Positions 51,722 to 62,904 of a DNA stretch of 64,000 nucleotides are shown one piece after another. The position numbers and the translations under genes were made by a program. The stretch's first letter is position 1. Every line of letters begins with the position of its first letter. Where the stretch lies: the NCBI RefSeq assembly GCF_032460525.1, contig NZ_CP135963.1, positions 2,604,001 to 2,668,000 of the forward strand. The letters run 5' to 3'. The notes beneath the pieces were generated by a model. That model saw only the letters and a list, made by a program, of their open reading frames with translations. It searched no databases and was not told the origin of the DNA. This DNA comes from Geodermatophilus sp. DSM 44513 (GTDB lineage: Bacteria > Actinomycetota > Actinomycetes > Mycobacteriales > Geodermatophilaceae).

Positions 51722-53040
51722 GCCGGCGTGCGCCCGCGGCCGTCGCCGTCCGCGGGCCCGTCGGGGCGGGCCTGCGGTGGGCCGGACGGGCCCGGGCCGG
51801 GCTGTGGTGGGCCGTACGGGCCAGGCTGCGGCGGCCCGTACGGGCCGGGCTGGGGCGGCCCGTACGGACCGGGCTGCCCGGGACCGAAGGGGCCGTACTG
51901 CTGGCCCGGGGCGCCGGCGGGCGGGCCGAACTGGGGGCCGCCGAAGGGACCGCCGAACGGCGGGGCGGGCGGGACCGTCGGCCCGCCGGGGGTCCCCGGT
52001 CCCGAGCCGCCCGAACGCTGGCGGGGGGCCACCTGGGGCAGGGGCACGGTCTGCAGGATGCGCTTGACCACGTGGTCGGCCGGCACGCCGTCGGCCAGCG
52101 CGTCGTAGGACAGCACCAGCCGGTGCCGCAGCACGTCCGCGGTCACGTCGAGGACGTCCTGCGGCAGCACGTAGTCCCGGCCGCGGACCAGCGCCAGTGC
52201 CCGCCCGGCGGCGATGAGCCCGAGGGAGGCCCGCGGGCTGGCGCCGTAGGAAACCCAGGAGGCGACGTCCTCCATGCCGTGCTCGCGCGGGGCGCGGGTG
52301 GCCACCACCAGCCGCACGACGTAGTCCACCAGCGCGTGGTGCACGAACACCTCCGACGCCGTGCGCTGCATGCGCACCAGGTCCTCGGCGCCCAGCACCC
52401 TCCCGGCGACCGGCGGGTTCGCGCCCATCCGGTAGATGATCTCCCGCTCCTCCTCCGGGCTTGGGTAGTCGACGAGCACCTTCATGAGGAAGCGGTCGCG
52501 CTGGGCCTCGGGCAGCGGGTAGACGCCCTCGGACTCGATGGGGTTCTGGGTGGCCAGCACGAGGAAGGGGTCCGGCAGCGGGTGGGTCACCCCGCCGATG
52601 GAGACCTGCCGCTCGGCCATGACCTCCAGCAGCGCCGACTGGACCTTGGCCGGGGCGCGGTTGATCTCGTCGGTGAGCACGAAGTTGGCGAAGACCGGGC
52701 CCAGCTCGGTCTCGAAGGCGTCCTGCCCGGCCTTGTAGATGCGGGTGCCGATGATGTCGGCCGGCACCAGGTCGGGGGTGAACTGCAGGCGGGTGAAGCG
52801 CCCACCGACGACGGTGGCCAGCGTCTCGACGGCGAGGGTCTTCGCCACGCCGGGGACCCCCTCCAGCAGCACGTGCCCGCGCGCCAGCAGGGCGACCAGC
52901 ATCCGCTCGACCAGGCGGTCCTGGCCGACGATCACCCGCTTGATCTCGAACAGCACCCGCTCCAGCCGGGCGGCGTCGGCCGAGGGCGGGACCGGCTGCC
53001 CGGCGGACTGCTCGAGCGAGGTGCTGGCGGCGCTGCTCAC
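51718..53040 (-). CDS. MoxR-family AAA ATPase with a PQPGPYGP repeat tail
   Basis: 440 residues. The AAA core (about 25-320) has Walker A LLEGVPGVAKTLAVE, Walker B FVLTDEINRAPAKVQ, sensor-1 VLATQNPIE and the MoxR-typical GVYPLPEAQRDRFLMKV. Beyond residue 320 it ends in a disordered Gly/Pro/Gln tail with at least three PQPGPYGP units. MoxR ATPases act as chaperones for metal insertion or complex assembly with VWA proteins, which the two overlapping downstream genes supply. GTG start with GGGAG upstream. Confidence 0.93.
   Translation of the reverse strand: MSSAASTSLEQSAGQPVPPSADAARLERVLFEIKRVIVGQDRLVERMLVALLARGHVLLEGVPGVAKTLAVETLATVVGGRFTRLQFTPDLVPADIIGTRIYKAGQDAFETELGPVFANFVLTDEINRAPAKVQSALLEVMAERQVSIGGVTHPLPDPFLVLATQNPIESEGVYPLPEAQRDRFLMKVLVDYPSPEEEREIIYRMGANPPVAGRVLGAEDLVRMQRTASEVFVHHALVDYVVRLVVATRAPREHGMEDVASWVSYGASPRASLGLIAAGRALALVRGRDYVLPQDVLDVTADVLRHRLVLSYDALADGVPADHVVKRILQTVPLPQVAPRQRSGGSGPGTPGGPTVPPAPPFGGPFGGPQFGPPAGAPGQQYGPFGPGQPGPYGPPQPGPYGPPQPGPYGPPQPGPGPSGPPQARPDGPADGDGRGRTPA
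51795..51880. repeat. 24-bp tandem repeat coding for the MoxR tail
   Basis: GTACGG recurs at 51814, 51838 and 51862 with exact 24-base period. Each unit encodes PQPGPYGP on the minus strand. It is a coding minisatellite, likely prone to copy-number change. Confidence 0.8.
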
Positions 53041-53280
53041 GGAACTCCCTGGTCGTGCCGGTCCGCGGCCTCGGGCCCGGCGGGCTGGCTCCGGGGGGTG
53101 CTGAGAGGCCGGCGACGGACGACGGTGCCCGTCCCGGCCAGTGTCCTACACGGACCTGGACGGCAGCTGGGCGCACACGCACGCGAGCCGACCGGTCACG
53201 GGGCGTGGGAGACGCGGCCTGTCCGCCGGTCGTGGGGCGACACCTGCCCGCGGCCCCCGCCGACTGCTAGCCTCGCACCT

Positions 53281-53314
53281 GCGTCGGGCAGCTCCCCCCG
53301 TGGCTGCCCGACGC
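53281..53314 (-). terminator. Hairpin terminator after the NlpC/P60 gene
   Basis: GCGTCGGGCAGC and its perfect complement form a 12-bp stem with a 10-base loop, 16 bases beyond the stop codon. The remaining 240 bases before moxR should hold that operon's promoter; I saw no confident -35/-10 pair. Confidence 0.82.
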
Positions 53315-53330
53315 CCTGACTCCGGTCTGC

Positions 53331-54608
53331 TCAGCCCGTCGGGCGCACGGCGCCGTAGTAGTCGGTGCCGAACCACATCGCCGAGGTGCGCACCACGTCA
53401 CCGCTCTGCGGCGCATGGACCACCCGCCCGCCGCCGAGGTAGAGCGCCACGTGGTAGATCGACGTGTGGTCGGCGGTCTCACCCCAGAACACCAGGTCGC
53501 CGGGACGCAGGTCACCGGCGGCCACCGTCTGGTGCCGGAAGCGCCAGAACTGCTCGCGGCTGGTGCCCCCGATCCGGATGCCGGCCCGCGCGTAGGCGTA
53601 CTCGGTCAGACCCGAGCAGTCGAAGCCGTAGACGTCGGTGTCCGGCGGGATGCCGTACGAGGGGCCGGCGCTGTCCCCACCGCCCCAGCTGTAGGACAGC
53701 CCGTGCTGGCTCTCCGCCGCCGCGACGGCGGTGGCCACCGCCGACGCCAGCGGTGCCCCGGCCGTGGTCCGGGTGCCGGTCGGCGACCCAGCACCGGCGG
53801 ACGGCCCGGGCCCCGGGACCGTGGCCAGCGCTGCCACGGCGGCGACGGCCCGGGCGGCGGCCGCGGCCTGCTCGCCCTCGGCGCCGAGCAGCAGCACTTC
53901 CGCCCCGGCCAGCTCCAGCTGCAGCACCCGGCGCTGGTCGACCAGTGCGGCGGCCTGGGCCCGCGCGGAGACCTCCAGGGACTGCGCGTCGGCCAGCGAC
54001 CCGGCGGCCACGGCCTCGGCCTCGTCGGCGGCCTGCACCGCGACCCGCGCGGCGTGGGAGGCAGCGGAGGCCTGCTCCTCGAGGGCGGTCAGCGCGGTGA
54101 GGACGTCGACCCGGTGGCTGCCGGCGGCGTCCAGCAGCGCGGCCCGCTCCACCAGCTGGGCGGGACCCTGGGCGCTGACGAGCGCGGCCGCACCGGGCGC
54201 CGCGCTGCCCTGCATGTAGCTCGACCGTGCGAAGGCGGCCATCTGCTCCCGGCCGCGGGCCAGCTCGGCGGCGGCCCGTCCGGCGGCCGCGGCGGCGGCG
54301 TCGGCGGTCGCCCGGGCCTGCTGCTGGGCGGCCCGGCGCACCTCGTACTCCTGCAGGGCGATCTGTGCGCCGTGCCGCGCGGCGTCCACCCGCTCCTGGG
54401 CCTGCGCGAGCCGCACGCCGATCTCGGCCACCCGGGCGGCCGCGGCGTCCCGCTCGTCCTGCGCCCCGGCCATCGGGGTGTCGCCCGGGGCGGCCAGCGC
54501 CGGCTCCGGGAGCAGGCCGGCGACGACGAGGGCGGCCACCGCCGTCCCGGCCCCACGCGCCCGCCACCCACTGCCGCGGCGACCGTCCCGCCCGTCCGTC
54601 CCGCGCAC
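53331..54608 (-). CDS. Secreted NlpC/P60 peptidoglycan endopeptidase (RipA-like)
   Basis: 425 residues. Sec signal (GTAVAALVVAGLLPEPALAA) then a long Ala-rich coiled coil (about 40-265) and a C-terminal NlpC/P60 domain (about 305-425) with catalytic Cys in YGFDCSGLTEYAYA, His in YHVALYLGGGRVVHAPQ. Cleaves peptide stems of peptidoglycan during growth and division; the coiled coil probably regulates it, as in mycobacterial RipA/B and corynebacterial homologues. GTG 54608 was chosen (AGAGG upstream); a GTG at 54647 would add 13 residues. I looked for a c-di-AMP riboswitch in the leader and did not find one. Confidence 0.9.
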   Translation of the reverse strand: MRGTDGRDGRRGSGWRARGAGTAVAALVVAGLLPEPALAAPGDTPMAGAQDERDAAAARVAEIGVRLAQAQERVDAARHGAQIALQEYEVRRAAQQQARATADAAAAAAGRAAAELARGREQMAAFARSSYMQGSAAPGAAALVSAQGPAQLVERAALLDAAGSHRVDVLTALTALEEQASAASHAARVAVQAADEAEAVAAGSLADAQSLEVSARAQAAALVDQRRVLQLELAGAEVLLLGAEGEQAAAAARAVAAVAALATVPGPGPSAGAGSPTGTRTTAGAPLASAVATAVAAAESQHGLSYSWGGGDSAGPSYGIPPDTDVYGFDCSGLTEYAYARAGIRIGGTSREQFWRFRHQTVAAGDLRPGDLVFWGETADHTSIYHVALYLGGGRVVHAPQSGDVVRTSAMWFGTDYYGAVRPTG

Positions 54609-54725
54609 GTCCCCGACCTCTCGTCGACCCGGCGCCCGGAGGCGCACTCCGGTGCCGGATCGACGGGGTCGGGGCGGGCCTTGAGCGGGGGCTCACCCGA
54701 TCAGGGGACGGCGACGCAGCCGGGC

Positions 54726-54777
54726 GGCCCTCCTGCAGGGGCCCGCCGCGAGCTGGCGGGGGGCAGGAGGGTCCTTG
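54726..54777 (-). repeat. Dispersed hairpin element after the acyl-CoA synthetase gene
   Basis: On the minus strand it starts one base after the synthetase stop codon (CAAGGACCCTCC). The outer arms CCCTCCTGC and GCAGGAGGG pair perfectly, and the inner CCGCC/GGCGG arms enclose AGCTCGC, a shortened core. Confidence 0.8.
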
Positions 54778-54778
54778 A

Positions 54779-56311
54779 TCAGATCCGGCGGTCGGCGTCG
54801 GCCCAGAAGGACTCGCGCAGCTTGAACTTCTGGATCTTCCCGGTGGCGGTGCGGGCCAGCTCGTCGCGGAACTCGACCCGCTTGGGCACCTTGTACCCGG
54901 CGATCCGGGCCCGGCAGTGGGCGACGACCTCCTCGGCGGTGACCTGCTGGCCCTCGGCCACCACGACCAGCGCGGTGACCATCTCGCCCCACTTCTCGTC
55001 GGGGACGCCGATGACCGCCACCTCCGCGACCGCCGGGTGGCTGAAGACGGCGTCCTCCACCTCGATCGAGGAGACGTTCTCCCCGCCGGTGATGATCACG
55101 TCCTTCTTGCGGTCGGAGATGGTGAGGTAGCCGCCGTCGTCGACCGTGCCGCCGTCCCCGGTGTGGAACCAGCCGCCCTCCAGCGCCTCGGCGGAGGCGT
55201 CGGGGTTCTGCCAGTAGCCGGCCAGCACCGTGTTGCCGCGCACCAGGACCTCGCCGGAGTCACTGGTCCGCACCTGGGTCCCGAGCGCGGGGACGCCGGC
55301 CCGGGACAGCCGCCGGGCGCGCTCCTGCGGGTCCAGGTCGTCGTACTCGGCGCGCGGGCGGTTGACGGTGAGCAGCGGGGCGGTCTCGGTGAGCCCGTAG
55401 ATCTGGTTGAACTGCCAGCCGAGCTCGGCCTCGACCCGCGCGATCGTCTTCGACGGCGGCGGCGCGCCGGCCACGATGATGCGGACCCGGTCGCGGCCGG
55501 GGACCTCGCCGTCCCACTCGGCCGCGGCGTCCAGGACGGCGTTCCAGACCGCCGGGGCCCCGGCCATCACGGTGACGCCGTGCTGCTCGACGCGGCGCAG
55601 GATCTCCGCGCCGTCGATCTTGCGGATGACCACCTGGCGGGCGCCCAGCCCGGCCGTCGTGTAGGGCAGCCCCCAGCCGTTGCAGTGGAACATCGGCAGC
55701 GTGTGCAGGTAGACGTCGCGGTCGCTCACCTGCATGTGCATGCCGAAGGTGACCGCGTTGACCCACTCGTTGCGGTGCGTCATCTGCACGCCCTTGGGCC
55801 GCGCCGTCGTCCCGCTGGTGTAGTTGATCGTGGCGGTGGCGTCCTCGTCCGGCTCGGACCACGGCACCGGCTCGGTGTCGTAGCGCAGCAGCTGCTCGTA
55901 CTCCTCGCCGATGGTGAACCGGTGCTCGGCCTCCACCCGCTTGAGGGCCGGCTCCAGCTCCGGGTCGACCATCAGCACCCGGGCGCCGCTGTGCCCGACG
56001 ATGTACTCGACCTCCTCGGTGGACAGCCGGAAGTTCACCGGGACGACGACCCGCCCGGACGACGGCAGGGCCAGCAGGCACTCCAGCAGCCGGCCGGCGT
56101 TGTGGCTGACGACGGCGATCCGCTCGCCCTCCCCCACGCCGAGGGCGTCCAGGCCGGCCTGCAGCGCGCGGCCGCGGCGGGCGACCTCCCGGTAGGTGAC
56201 CTCCCCGAGCGAGGGCGCGGGCTGGTTCGGCTCGTCGACGATGCCGACCCGGTCGCCGTAGACCAGCTCGGCGCGGTCGAGGAAGTCACGGGTGGTCAGG
56301 GGGACGCGCAT
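54779..56311 (-). CDS. Fatty-acyl-CoA synthetase (AMP-forming)
   Basis: 510 residues. Activates a carboxylic acid to its CoA thioester through an acyl-AMP. Motifs: phosphate loop INYTSGTTARPKGVQMTH, acyl-site QIYGLTETAP, GWFHTGDGG hinge Asp, and the C-terminal catalytic Lys in ARTATGKIQKFKLRE, the Lys acetylated in related synthetases. Most like medium/long-chain FadD-type enzymes. It lies downstream of a sirtuin operon on the same strand, which may be meaningful for reversible acylation. Chain length not predictable. Confidence 0.92.
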   Translation of the reverse strand: MRVPLTTRDFLDRAELVYGDRVGIVDEPNQPAPSLGEVTYREVARRGRALQAGLDALGVGEGERIAVVSHNAGRLLECLLALPSSGRVVVPVNFRLSTEEVEYIVGHSGARVLMVDPELEPALKRVEAEHRFTIGEEYEQLLRYDTEPVPWSEPDEDATATINYTSGTTARPKGVQMTHRNEWVNAVTFGMHMQVSDRDVYLHTLPMFHCNGWGLPYTTAGLGARQVVIRKIDGAEILRRVEQHGVTVMAGAPAVWNAVLDAAAEWDGEVPGRDRVRIIVAGAPPPSKTIARVEAELGWQFNQIYGLTETAPLLTVNRPRAEYDDLDPQERARRLSRAGVPALGTQVRTSDSGEVLVRGNTVLAGYWQNPDASAEALEGGWFHTGDGGTVDDGGYLTISDRKKDVIITGGENVSSIEVEDAVFSHPAVAEVAVIGVPDEKWGEMVTALVVVAEGQQVTAEEVVAHCRARIAGYKVPKRVEFRDELARTATGKIQKFKLRESFWADADRRI

Positions 56312-56407
56312 CGTGGGCTCCCGGGTCCTCGGGCCGACCTCCGAGGTCAGCCGCTCGACGTGGCGCCCGTCACGGTAGCGGCCGGCCGCGGCCCGGCGTC
56401 CCCCGGA

Positions 56408-56830
56408 TCAGCCGAGCACCAGCCACAGCGCGGCGGCCGTCCCCGCGGTGGCCGCGACCGCCCGCAGGGTGTCCACCCGCAGCAGCCGCTGGTGCGCGCC
56501 GCCGTCCCACCCGTCCCCCAGCCGGCGGTGCAGCGGGACGGCGCCGAGCGCGGTGGCTCCCAGGACGACGGCCAGGCAGGCCGCCCCGGCCAGCACCGGG
56601 AGCAGCGGCGTGCCGGCGGGCCGGGCGGCGAGCAGCCACAGCGTGGTGACGCCCTGCCCGGCGAACAGCGGCCCCACCACCCACGAGATGCGCTGCTGGT
56701 GGCGGCGCTCGTAGGCGGTGAACGCGCCGGGCGGGACCAGCGCGAACTGCGGGTAGACCAGCGCGCGCACGGTCCACTGGAACCCGGCGTAGGCCGCGGT
56801 CAGCGCCAGGTGCACCGCCAGCAGGGTCAC
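56408..56830 (-). CDS. Small integral membrane protein
   Basis: 140 residues with four hydrophobic segments (TLLAVHLALTAAYAGF; ISWVVGPLFAGQGVTTLWLL; LLPVLAGAACLAVVLGATAL; AVAATAGTAAALWLVLG). ERRHQQRISWVVGP and VPLHRRLGDGWD are polar loops seen in a conserved actinobacterial membrane family of unknown role. Its GTG overlaps the TGA of the 103-residue gene upstream, so it belongs to the sirtuin operon. Confidence 0.78.
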   Translation of the reverse strand: MTLLAVHLALTAAYAGFQWTVRALVYPQFALVPPGAFTAYERRHQQRISWVVGPLFAGQGVTTLWLLAARPAGTPLLPVLAGAACLAVVLGATALGAVPLHRRLGDGWDGGAHQRLLRVDTLRAVAATAGTAAALWLVLG

Positions 56831-57138
56831 CGCTTGGCCGGCTTGGCGCGCCAGGTGAGGCTCTGCGCGTCCAGCTCGCGCAGCAGCGGGTCGCCCTCGG
56901 CGGCGATCCGCTCCGCGAGCGCCACCGCGGCGGCCAGCCGGTCGTCGTCCAGCTGGGCGAAGGCCGGTGACCGGCGGCGGTCGAGCACGTCGTACCAGCG
57001 GCCGCCGACGGCGTGGTCGAGCACGATCCGGCCGAAGCAGTGGTCGGCGGTGACCACCCAGCGCCCCTGCCGGGCGCGGCGCGGCAGCTCGTCGAGCACC
57101 AGCTGCCGGTAGCGCGCCAGCAGGGCCGCCCGGCTCAC
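56827..57138 (-). CDS. Conserved small protein in the sirtuin operon
   Basis: 103 residues, basic, soluble. VTADHCFGRIVLDHAVGGRW and YDVLDRRRSPAFAQLDDDRL look conserved and contain a Cys/His/Asp cluster that could be catalytic or metal-binding. I do not recognise a named family. It overlaps both neighbours by four bases (GTGA each side), which strongly supports that it is a real gene translated with the sirtuin and the membrane protein. Confidence 0.75.
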   Translation of the reverse strand: MSRAALLARYRQLVLDELPRRARQGRWVVTADHCFGRIVLDHAVGGRWYDVLDRRRSPAFAQLDDDRLAAAVALAERIAAEGDPLLRELDAQSLTWRAKPAKR

Positions 57139-57869
57139 CGGGCCACCAGCCGGGGCAGCGACGTCCCGATCGGCTCGCGGACGACGAGGTCGGCCAGGTC
57201 GTCGTAGGGCGTCGGCTGGGCGTTGACGACGACGACCCGCGCGCCGGCCCGCGCGGCCAGGTCGACGAGGCCGGCCGCCGGGTGCACGGTCAGCGAGGTG
57301 CCGACGGCGAGGAGGACGTCGCAGTCGGTCGCCGCCTCCGCCGCCGCCTCGACCACCGCGGGGTCCAGGGCCTGCCCGAAGCTGACCGTCGCGGACTTGA
57401 GGACGCCGCCGCACACCCGGCAGGCGGGGTCGGGCTCCCCGGCGTCCACCCGGGCCAGCGCCTCGGCCATCGTCGTCCGCTCGCGGCAGGACAGGCACTC
57501 GACGGCGTGCACCGTGCCGTGCAGCTCGACCACCAGCTCCGCCGAGGAGCCGGCCGCCTGGTGCAGGCCGTCGACGTTCTGGGTGAGCAGCGCCCGCAGC
57601 CGGCCCTGCCGCTCCAGCTCGACCAGCGCCCGGTGCGCGGCGTTGGGCCGCGCGTCCGGAGCGGTGTCCCGGCGCATCAGCCAGGCCCGGCGGCGGACGT
57701 CGGGGTCGGCGACGTAGTAGGACAGCGTGACCAGCTTCTCGGCGTCCGGGTCCCGGGTCCACAGGCCCTGGGGCCCCCGGTAGTCGGGGATGCCGCTGTC
57801 GGTGGACACACCCGCGCCGGTCAGGACGGTGACCCGCCCGGCGTCGGTCAGCCAGCCCGGGACCTGCAC
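57135..57869 (-). CDS. Sirtuin NAD-dependent protein deacylase
   Basis: 244 residues. [20 protein letters not shown] is the NAD-binding signature, [15 protein letters not shown] follows, the catalytic His is in [14 protein letters not shown], and two CxxC pairs (CLSC and CRVC) bind zinc. [19 protein letters not shown] closes the Rossmann domain. Removes acetyl or other acyl groups from lysines, for example on acyl-CoA synthetases, one of which is encoded 0.8 kb downstream. GTG 57869; a longer start at 57923 adds low-complexity residues. Confidence 0.93.
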   Translation of the reverse strand: MQVPGWLTDAGRVTVLTGAGVSTDSGIPDYRGPQGLWTRDPDAEKLVTLSYYVADPDVRRRAWLMRRDTAPDARPNAAHRALVELERQGRLRALLTQNVDGLHQAAGSSAELVVELHGTVHAVECLSCRERTTMAEALARVDAGEPDPACRVCGGVLKSATVSFGQALDPAVVEAAAEAATDCDVLLAVGTSLTVHPAAGLVDLAARAGARVVVVNAQPTPYDDLADLVVREPIGTSLPRLVAR

Positions 57870-58036
57870 GGCCCCACGGTAGGAGCTCCGCGCGCCGCCG
57901 TCCCGGCGACCGTCCGGGCTCACCGTCGGGCCGACCCGCCGGGAGAGAAGGGTCGCCTCACCTCCGTCGGCTGGCGCGTCCCTGGGATGATGCAGGGTGG
58001 CAAGCAGCGAGACAGACGCAGCAGGACCAGCGAGGG

Positions 58037-60904
<2,868 letters not shown>

Positions 60905-60907
60905 CGG

Positions 60908-61669
60908 GTGGACCTGGGCCTGGGCGGTCGCGGCTACCTGCTCACCGGCGCGAGCCGGGGGCTGGGCCACGCGGCCGCCCGGGCCCTCGTCGACGACGGG
61001 GCGCGGGTGCTGGTGAGCTCGCGCACCCCCGGGCACGTGGACGCCGCCGTCGCCGCCCTCGGCGGGGCGCCGGCGGCACAGGGCCTGGCCGCCGACCTCA
61101 CCGACCCCGACGCCGCGGAGCGGCTGGTCGCGGCCGCCCGGGAGCGGCTGGGCCGGGTGGACGGCCTGCTGGTAAGCGTGCCCGGCCCGGCGACGGGCAG
61201 CGTGCTGGGCACGGCCGAGCCGGACTGGCGCGACGGCGTGGAGGGCGTGCTGCTCGGCCCGCTGCGGCTGGTCCGCGCCCTCGCGCCGCACCTGGGCGAC
61301 GGCGCGGCGATCTGCTTCGTGCTGTCCACCTCCGCACGGTCCCCGCTGCCCGACCTCGCCGTCTCCAACGGCCTGCGCCCCGGCCTCGCCATGACCGCCA
61401 AGCAGCTCGCCGACGAGCTGGCCCCGCGCGGCGTCCGGGTCGTCGGGCTGCTGCCGGGCACCTTCGCCACCGAGGCGGTCGTCCAGGGCGAGGCCGACTC
61501 CGGCGACCCGGCGGCGGCCCGCGCCGCCGCGGAGGCCGGCATCCCGCTGGCCCGGGTCGGCGACCCCGCGGAGTTCGGCCGGGTCGCCGCCTTCCTGCTC
61601 TCCCCCGCCGCCTCCTACGTCACCGGCACGACCGTCGCCGTCGACGGCGGCCAGCTGAGGACCCCGTGA
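60908..61669 (+). CDS. SDR oxidoreductase lacking the standard Tyr-Lys pair
   Basis: 253 residues. LLTGASRGLGHAAARALVDD is the cofactor loop and VTGTTVAVDGGQLRTP the C-terminus. In place of YxxxK the active-site region is LSTSARSPLPDLAVSNGLRP followed by AMTAKQLADEL, where an Asn/Arg replaces Tyr/Lys; a known divergent subgroup of SDR proteins looks like this. It begins 3 bases after aconitase and overlaps the chelatase GTG (GTGA). Confidence 0.85.
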   Translation: MDLGLGGRGYLLTGASRGLGHAAARALVDDGARVLVSSRTPGHVDAAVAALGGAPAAQGLAADLTDPDAAERLVAAARERLGRVDGLLVSVPGPATGSVLGTAEPDWRDGVEGVLLGPLRLVRALAPHLGDGAAICFVLSTSARSPLPDLAVSNGLRPGLAMTAKQLADELAPRGVRVVGLLPGTFATEAVVQGEADSGDPAAARAAAEAGIPLARVGDPAEFGRVAAFLLSPAASYVTGTTVAVDGGQLRTP

Positions 61670-62394
61670 CCGCCCTGCCCACTCCCCCGGCCCCCGACCC
61701 CGTGCTGGTCGCCTGCGCGCACGGCACCCGCAACCCCACCGGCCGCCGGCTGGTCGCCGAGCTCGCGCTGGGCGCCCGCCGGCTGCGTCCGGGCCTGACC
61801 ACGACCGCGGCCTTCGTCGACGTGCAGCCGCCGACGGTCGCCGACGTCGTCGCCGGGCTGGCCGGTGACGGACGCCCCGCGGTCGTCGTCCCGCTGCTGC
61901 TGTCCGGCGGCTACCACGTGCACGTCGACATCGCGACGGCCGTGCGCGAGCACGACGCCGCCCGGGCCGCCCGGCCGCTGGGCCCGGACCCGCGACTGGT
62001 CGCCGTGCTGCACGACCGGCTGGTCGCCTCCGGTGCCGACCCCGCCGACCCGGCCACGGCCGTGGTGCTCGCCGCCGCGGGCTCCAGCGACCCCCGCTCG
62101 GTCGCCGACGTCGACGCCACCGCGGCCGCCCTGCAGGAGCGCTGGGCCGGGCCGGTGACCACCGGGTACGGCTCGGCCGCGCAGCCGCCGGTGCCCGACG
62201 CCGTCGCCGCCGCCCGGGCCGCCGGCGCCCGCCGGGTGGTGCTGGCCGCCTACCTGCTGGCGCCGGGTCACTTCCACGACAAGCTGGGCGGGGCCGGCGC
62301 CGACGCGGTCACCGCGCCGCTGCTGCCCGACGAGCGGATCGCCGCGGTGCTGCTCGACCGCTACGACGCCGCGGTTACCGCCTGGTCCGCCTGA
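61666..62394 (+). CDS. Sirohydrochlorin chelatase, CbiX/SirB type
   Basis: 242 residues, two CbiX half-domains. Metal-binding His: LVACAHGTRNPTGRRLV, LLSGGYHVHVDIATAV and LLAPGHFHDKLGGAG. Inserts Fe2+ (or Co2+) into sirohydrochlorin to make sirohaem for sulfite/nitrite reductases, or cobalt precursors. No other sirohaem gene is nearby. GTG overlaps the SDR stop. Confidence 0.9.
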   Translation: MTALPTPPAPDPVLVACAHGTRNPTGRRLVAELALGARRLRPGLTTTAAFVDVQPPTVADVVAGLAGDGRPAVVVPLLLSGGYHVHVDIATAVREHDAARAARPLGPDPRLVAVLHDRLVASGADPADPATAVVLAAAGSSDPRSVADVDATAAALQERWAGPVTTGYGSAAQPPVPDAVAAARAAGARRVVLAAYLLAPGHFHDKLGGAGADAVTAPLLPDERIAAVLLDRYDAAVTAWSA

Positions 62395-62444
62395 CACCCT
62401 GGACCGTTTCTGGGACCATCGAGGCCGGGCCCACCTCCCGGCCC

Positions 62445-62486
62445 CCGGACGAGCGGTGCCGTACCCGGACAGCGACAAAACGGCGC
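62445..62486 (+). ncRNA. Guanidine-III riboswitch (ykkC-III / mini pseudoknot)
   Basis: The 42-base segment begins CCGGACGAG, contains GCCGUACCCGG and ends ACAAAACGGCGC. These are the fixed parts of the known guanidine-III class, including the pairing of GUGCCGU with ACGGCGC that forms the pseudoknot. It ends 4 bases before the GGAGGG ribosome-binding site of the SugE/Gdx exporter gene, so guanidinium binding should change access to that site. A GGCCGGG/CCCGGCC hairpin directly upstream (62423-62443) may end the previous transcript. Confidence 0.92.
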
Positions 62487-62501
62487 TCCTGGAGGGTCTC
62501 C

Positions 62502-62816
62502 GTGTCCTGGTTCGTCCTCGTCCTGTCCGGTGTGCTGGAGGCGGTGTGGGCCACCGCGCTCGGCCGCTCCGAGGGGTTCAGCCGCCTCACGCCGACGGTG
62601 GTCTTCGGCATCAGCCTGGCGCTCAGCATGGCGGGGCTGGCCTACGCCATGCGCGAGCTGCCGGTCGGGACCTCCTACGCGGTGTGGGTCGGCATCGGCG
62701 CCGTGCTGACCGTGCTGATCGCCATGGTGACCGGCGAGGAGGCGGTGTCCGCGGTGAAGGTGCTGCTGCTCGCCGGGATCGTCGGCTGCGTGATCGGCCT
62801 CAAGGTCCTCCACTGA
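62502..62816 (+). CDS. sugE: SMR-family guanidinium exporter SugE/Gdx
   Basis: 104 residues, four membrane helices. The SMR signature Glu is in LVLSGVLEAVWATALG, and helix 4 is VLLLAGIVGCVIGLKVL. Gdx-type SMRs export guanidinium and differ from drug-exporting EmrE; the upstream guanidine-III riboswitch confirms the Gdx role by regulation. Works as a dual-topology dimer with H+ antiport, so a single gene is enough. GGAGGG upstream of the GTG. A dispersed hairpin starts on its stop codon. Confidence 0.94.
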   Translation: MSWFVLVLSGVLEAVWATALGRSEGFSRLTPTVVFGISLALSMAGLAYAMRELPVGTSYAVWVGIGAVLTVLIAMVTGEEAVSAVKVLLLAGIVGCVIGLKVLH

Positions 62817-62873
62817 AGGAGGACCCTCCTGCCCCCCGCCACTCGCACGCTCGCGGCGGAGGGCAGGAGGGCC
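62816..62873 (+). repeat. Dispersed hairpin element abutting the sugE stop codon
   Basis: Begins on the last base of the sugE TGA (AAGGAGGACC). The outer arms CCCTCCTGCCC and GGGCAGGAGGG pair over 11 bp, and the inner CCGCC/GGCGG arms enclose ACTCGCACGCTCGC, the fullest copy of the shared core. It ends before the convergent NTF2-like gene. Confidence 0.85.
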
Positions 62874-62904
62874 AATCCAGCCGCTGTACCGACCGCGCAA
62901 CCCG

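Noticed and set aside
51795..51880. Periodic repeats considered as a CRISPR array
   Set aside because: The 24-bp units are contiguous with no spacers, lie inside the moxR reading frame and code for a regular peptide.
54609..54780. c-di-AMP (ydaO) riboswitch before the NlpC/P60 gene
   Set aside because: Such genes often carry one in actinobacteria, but I could not find the conserved blocks; the leader is short and partly occupied by a dispersed hairpin.
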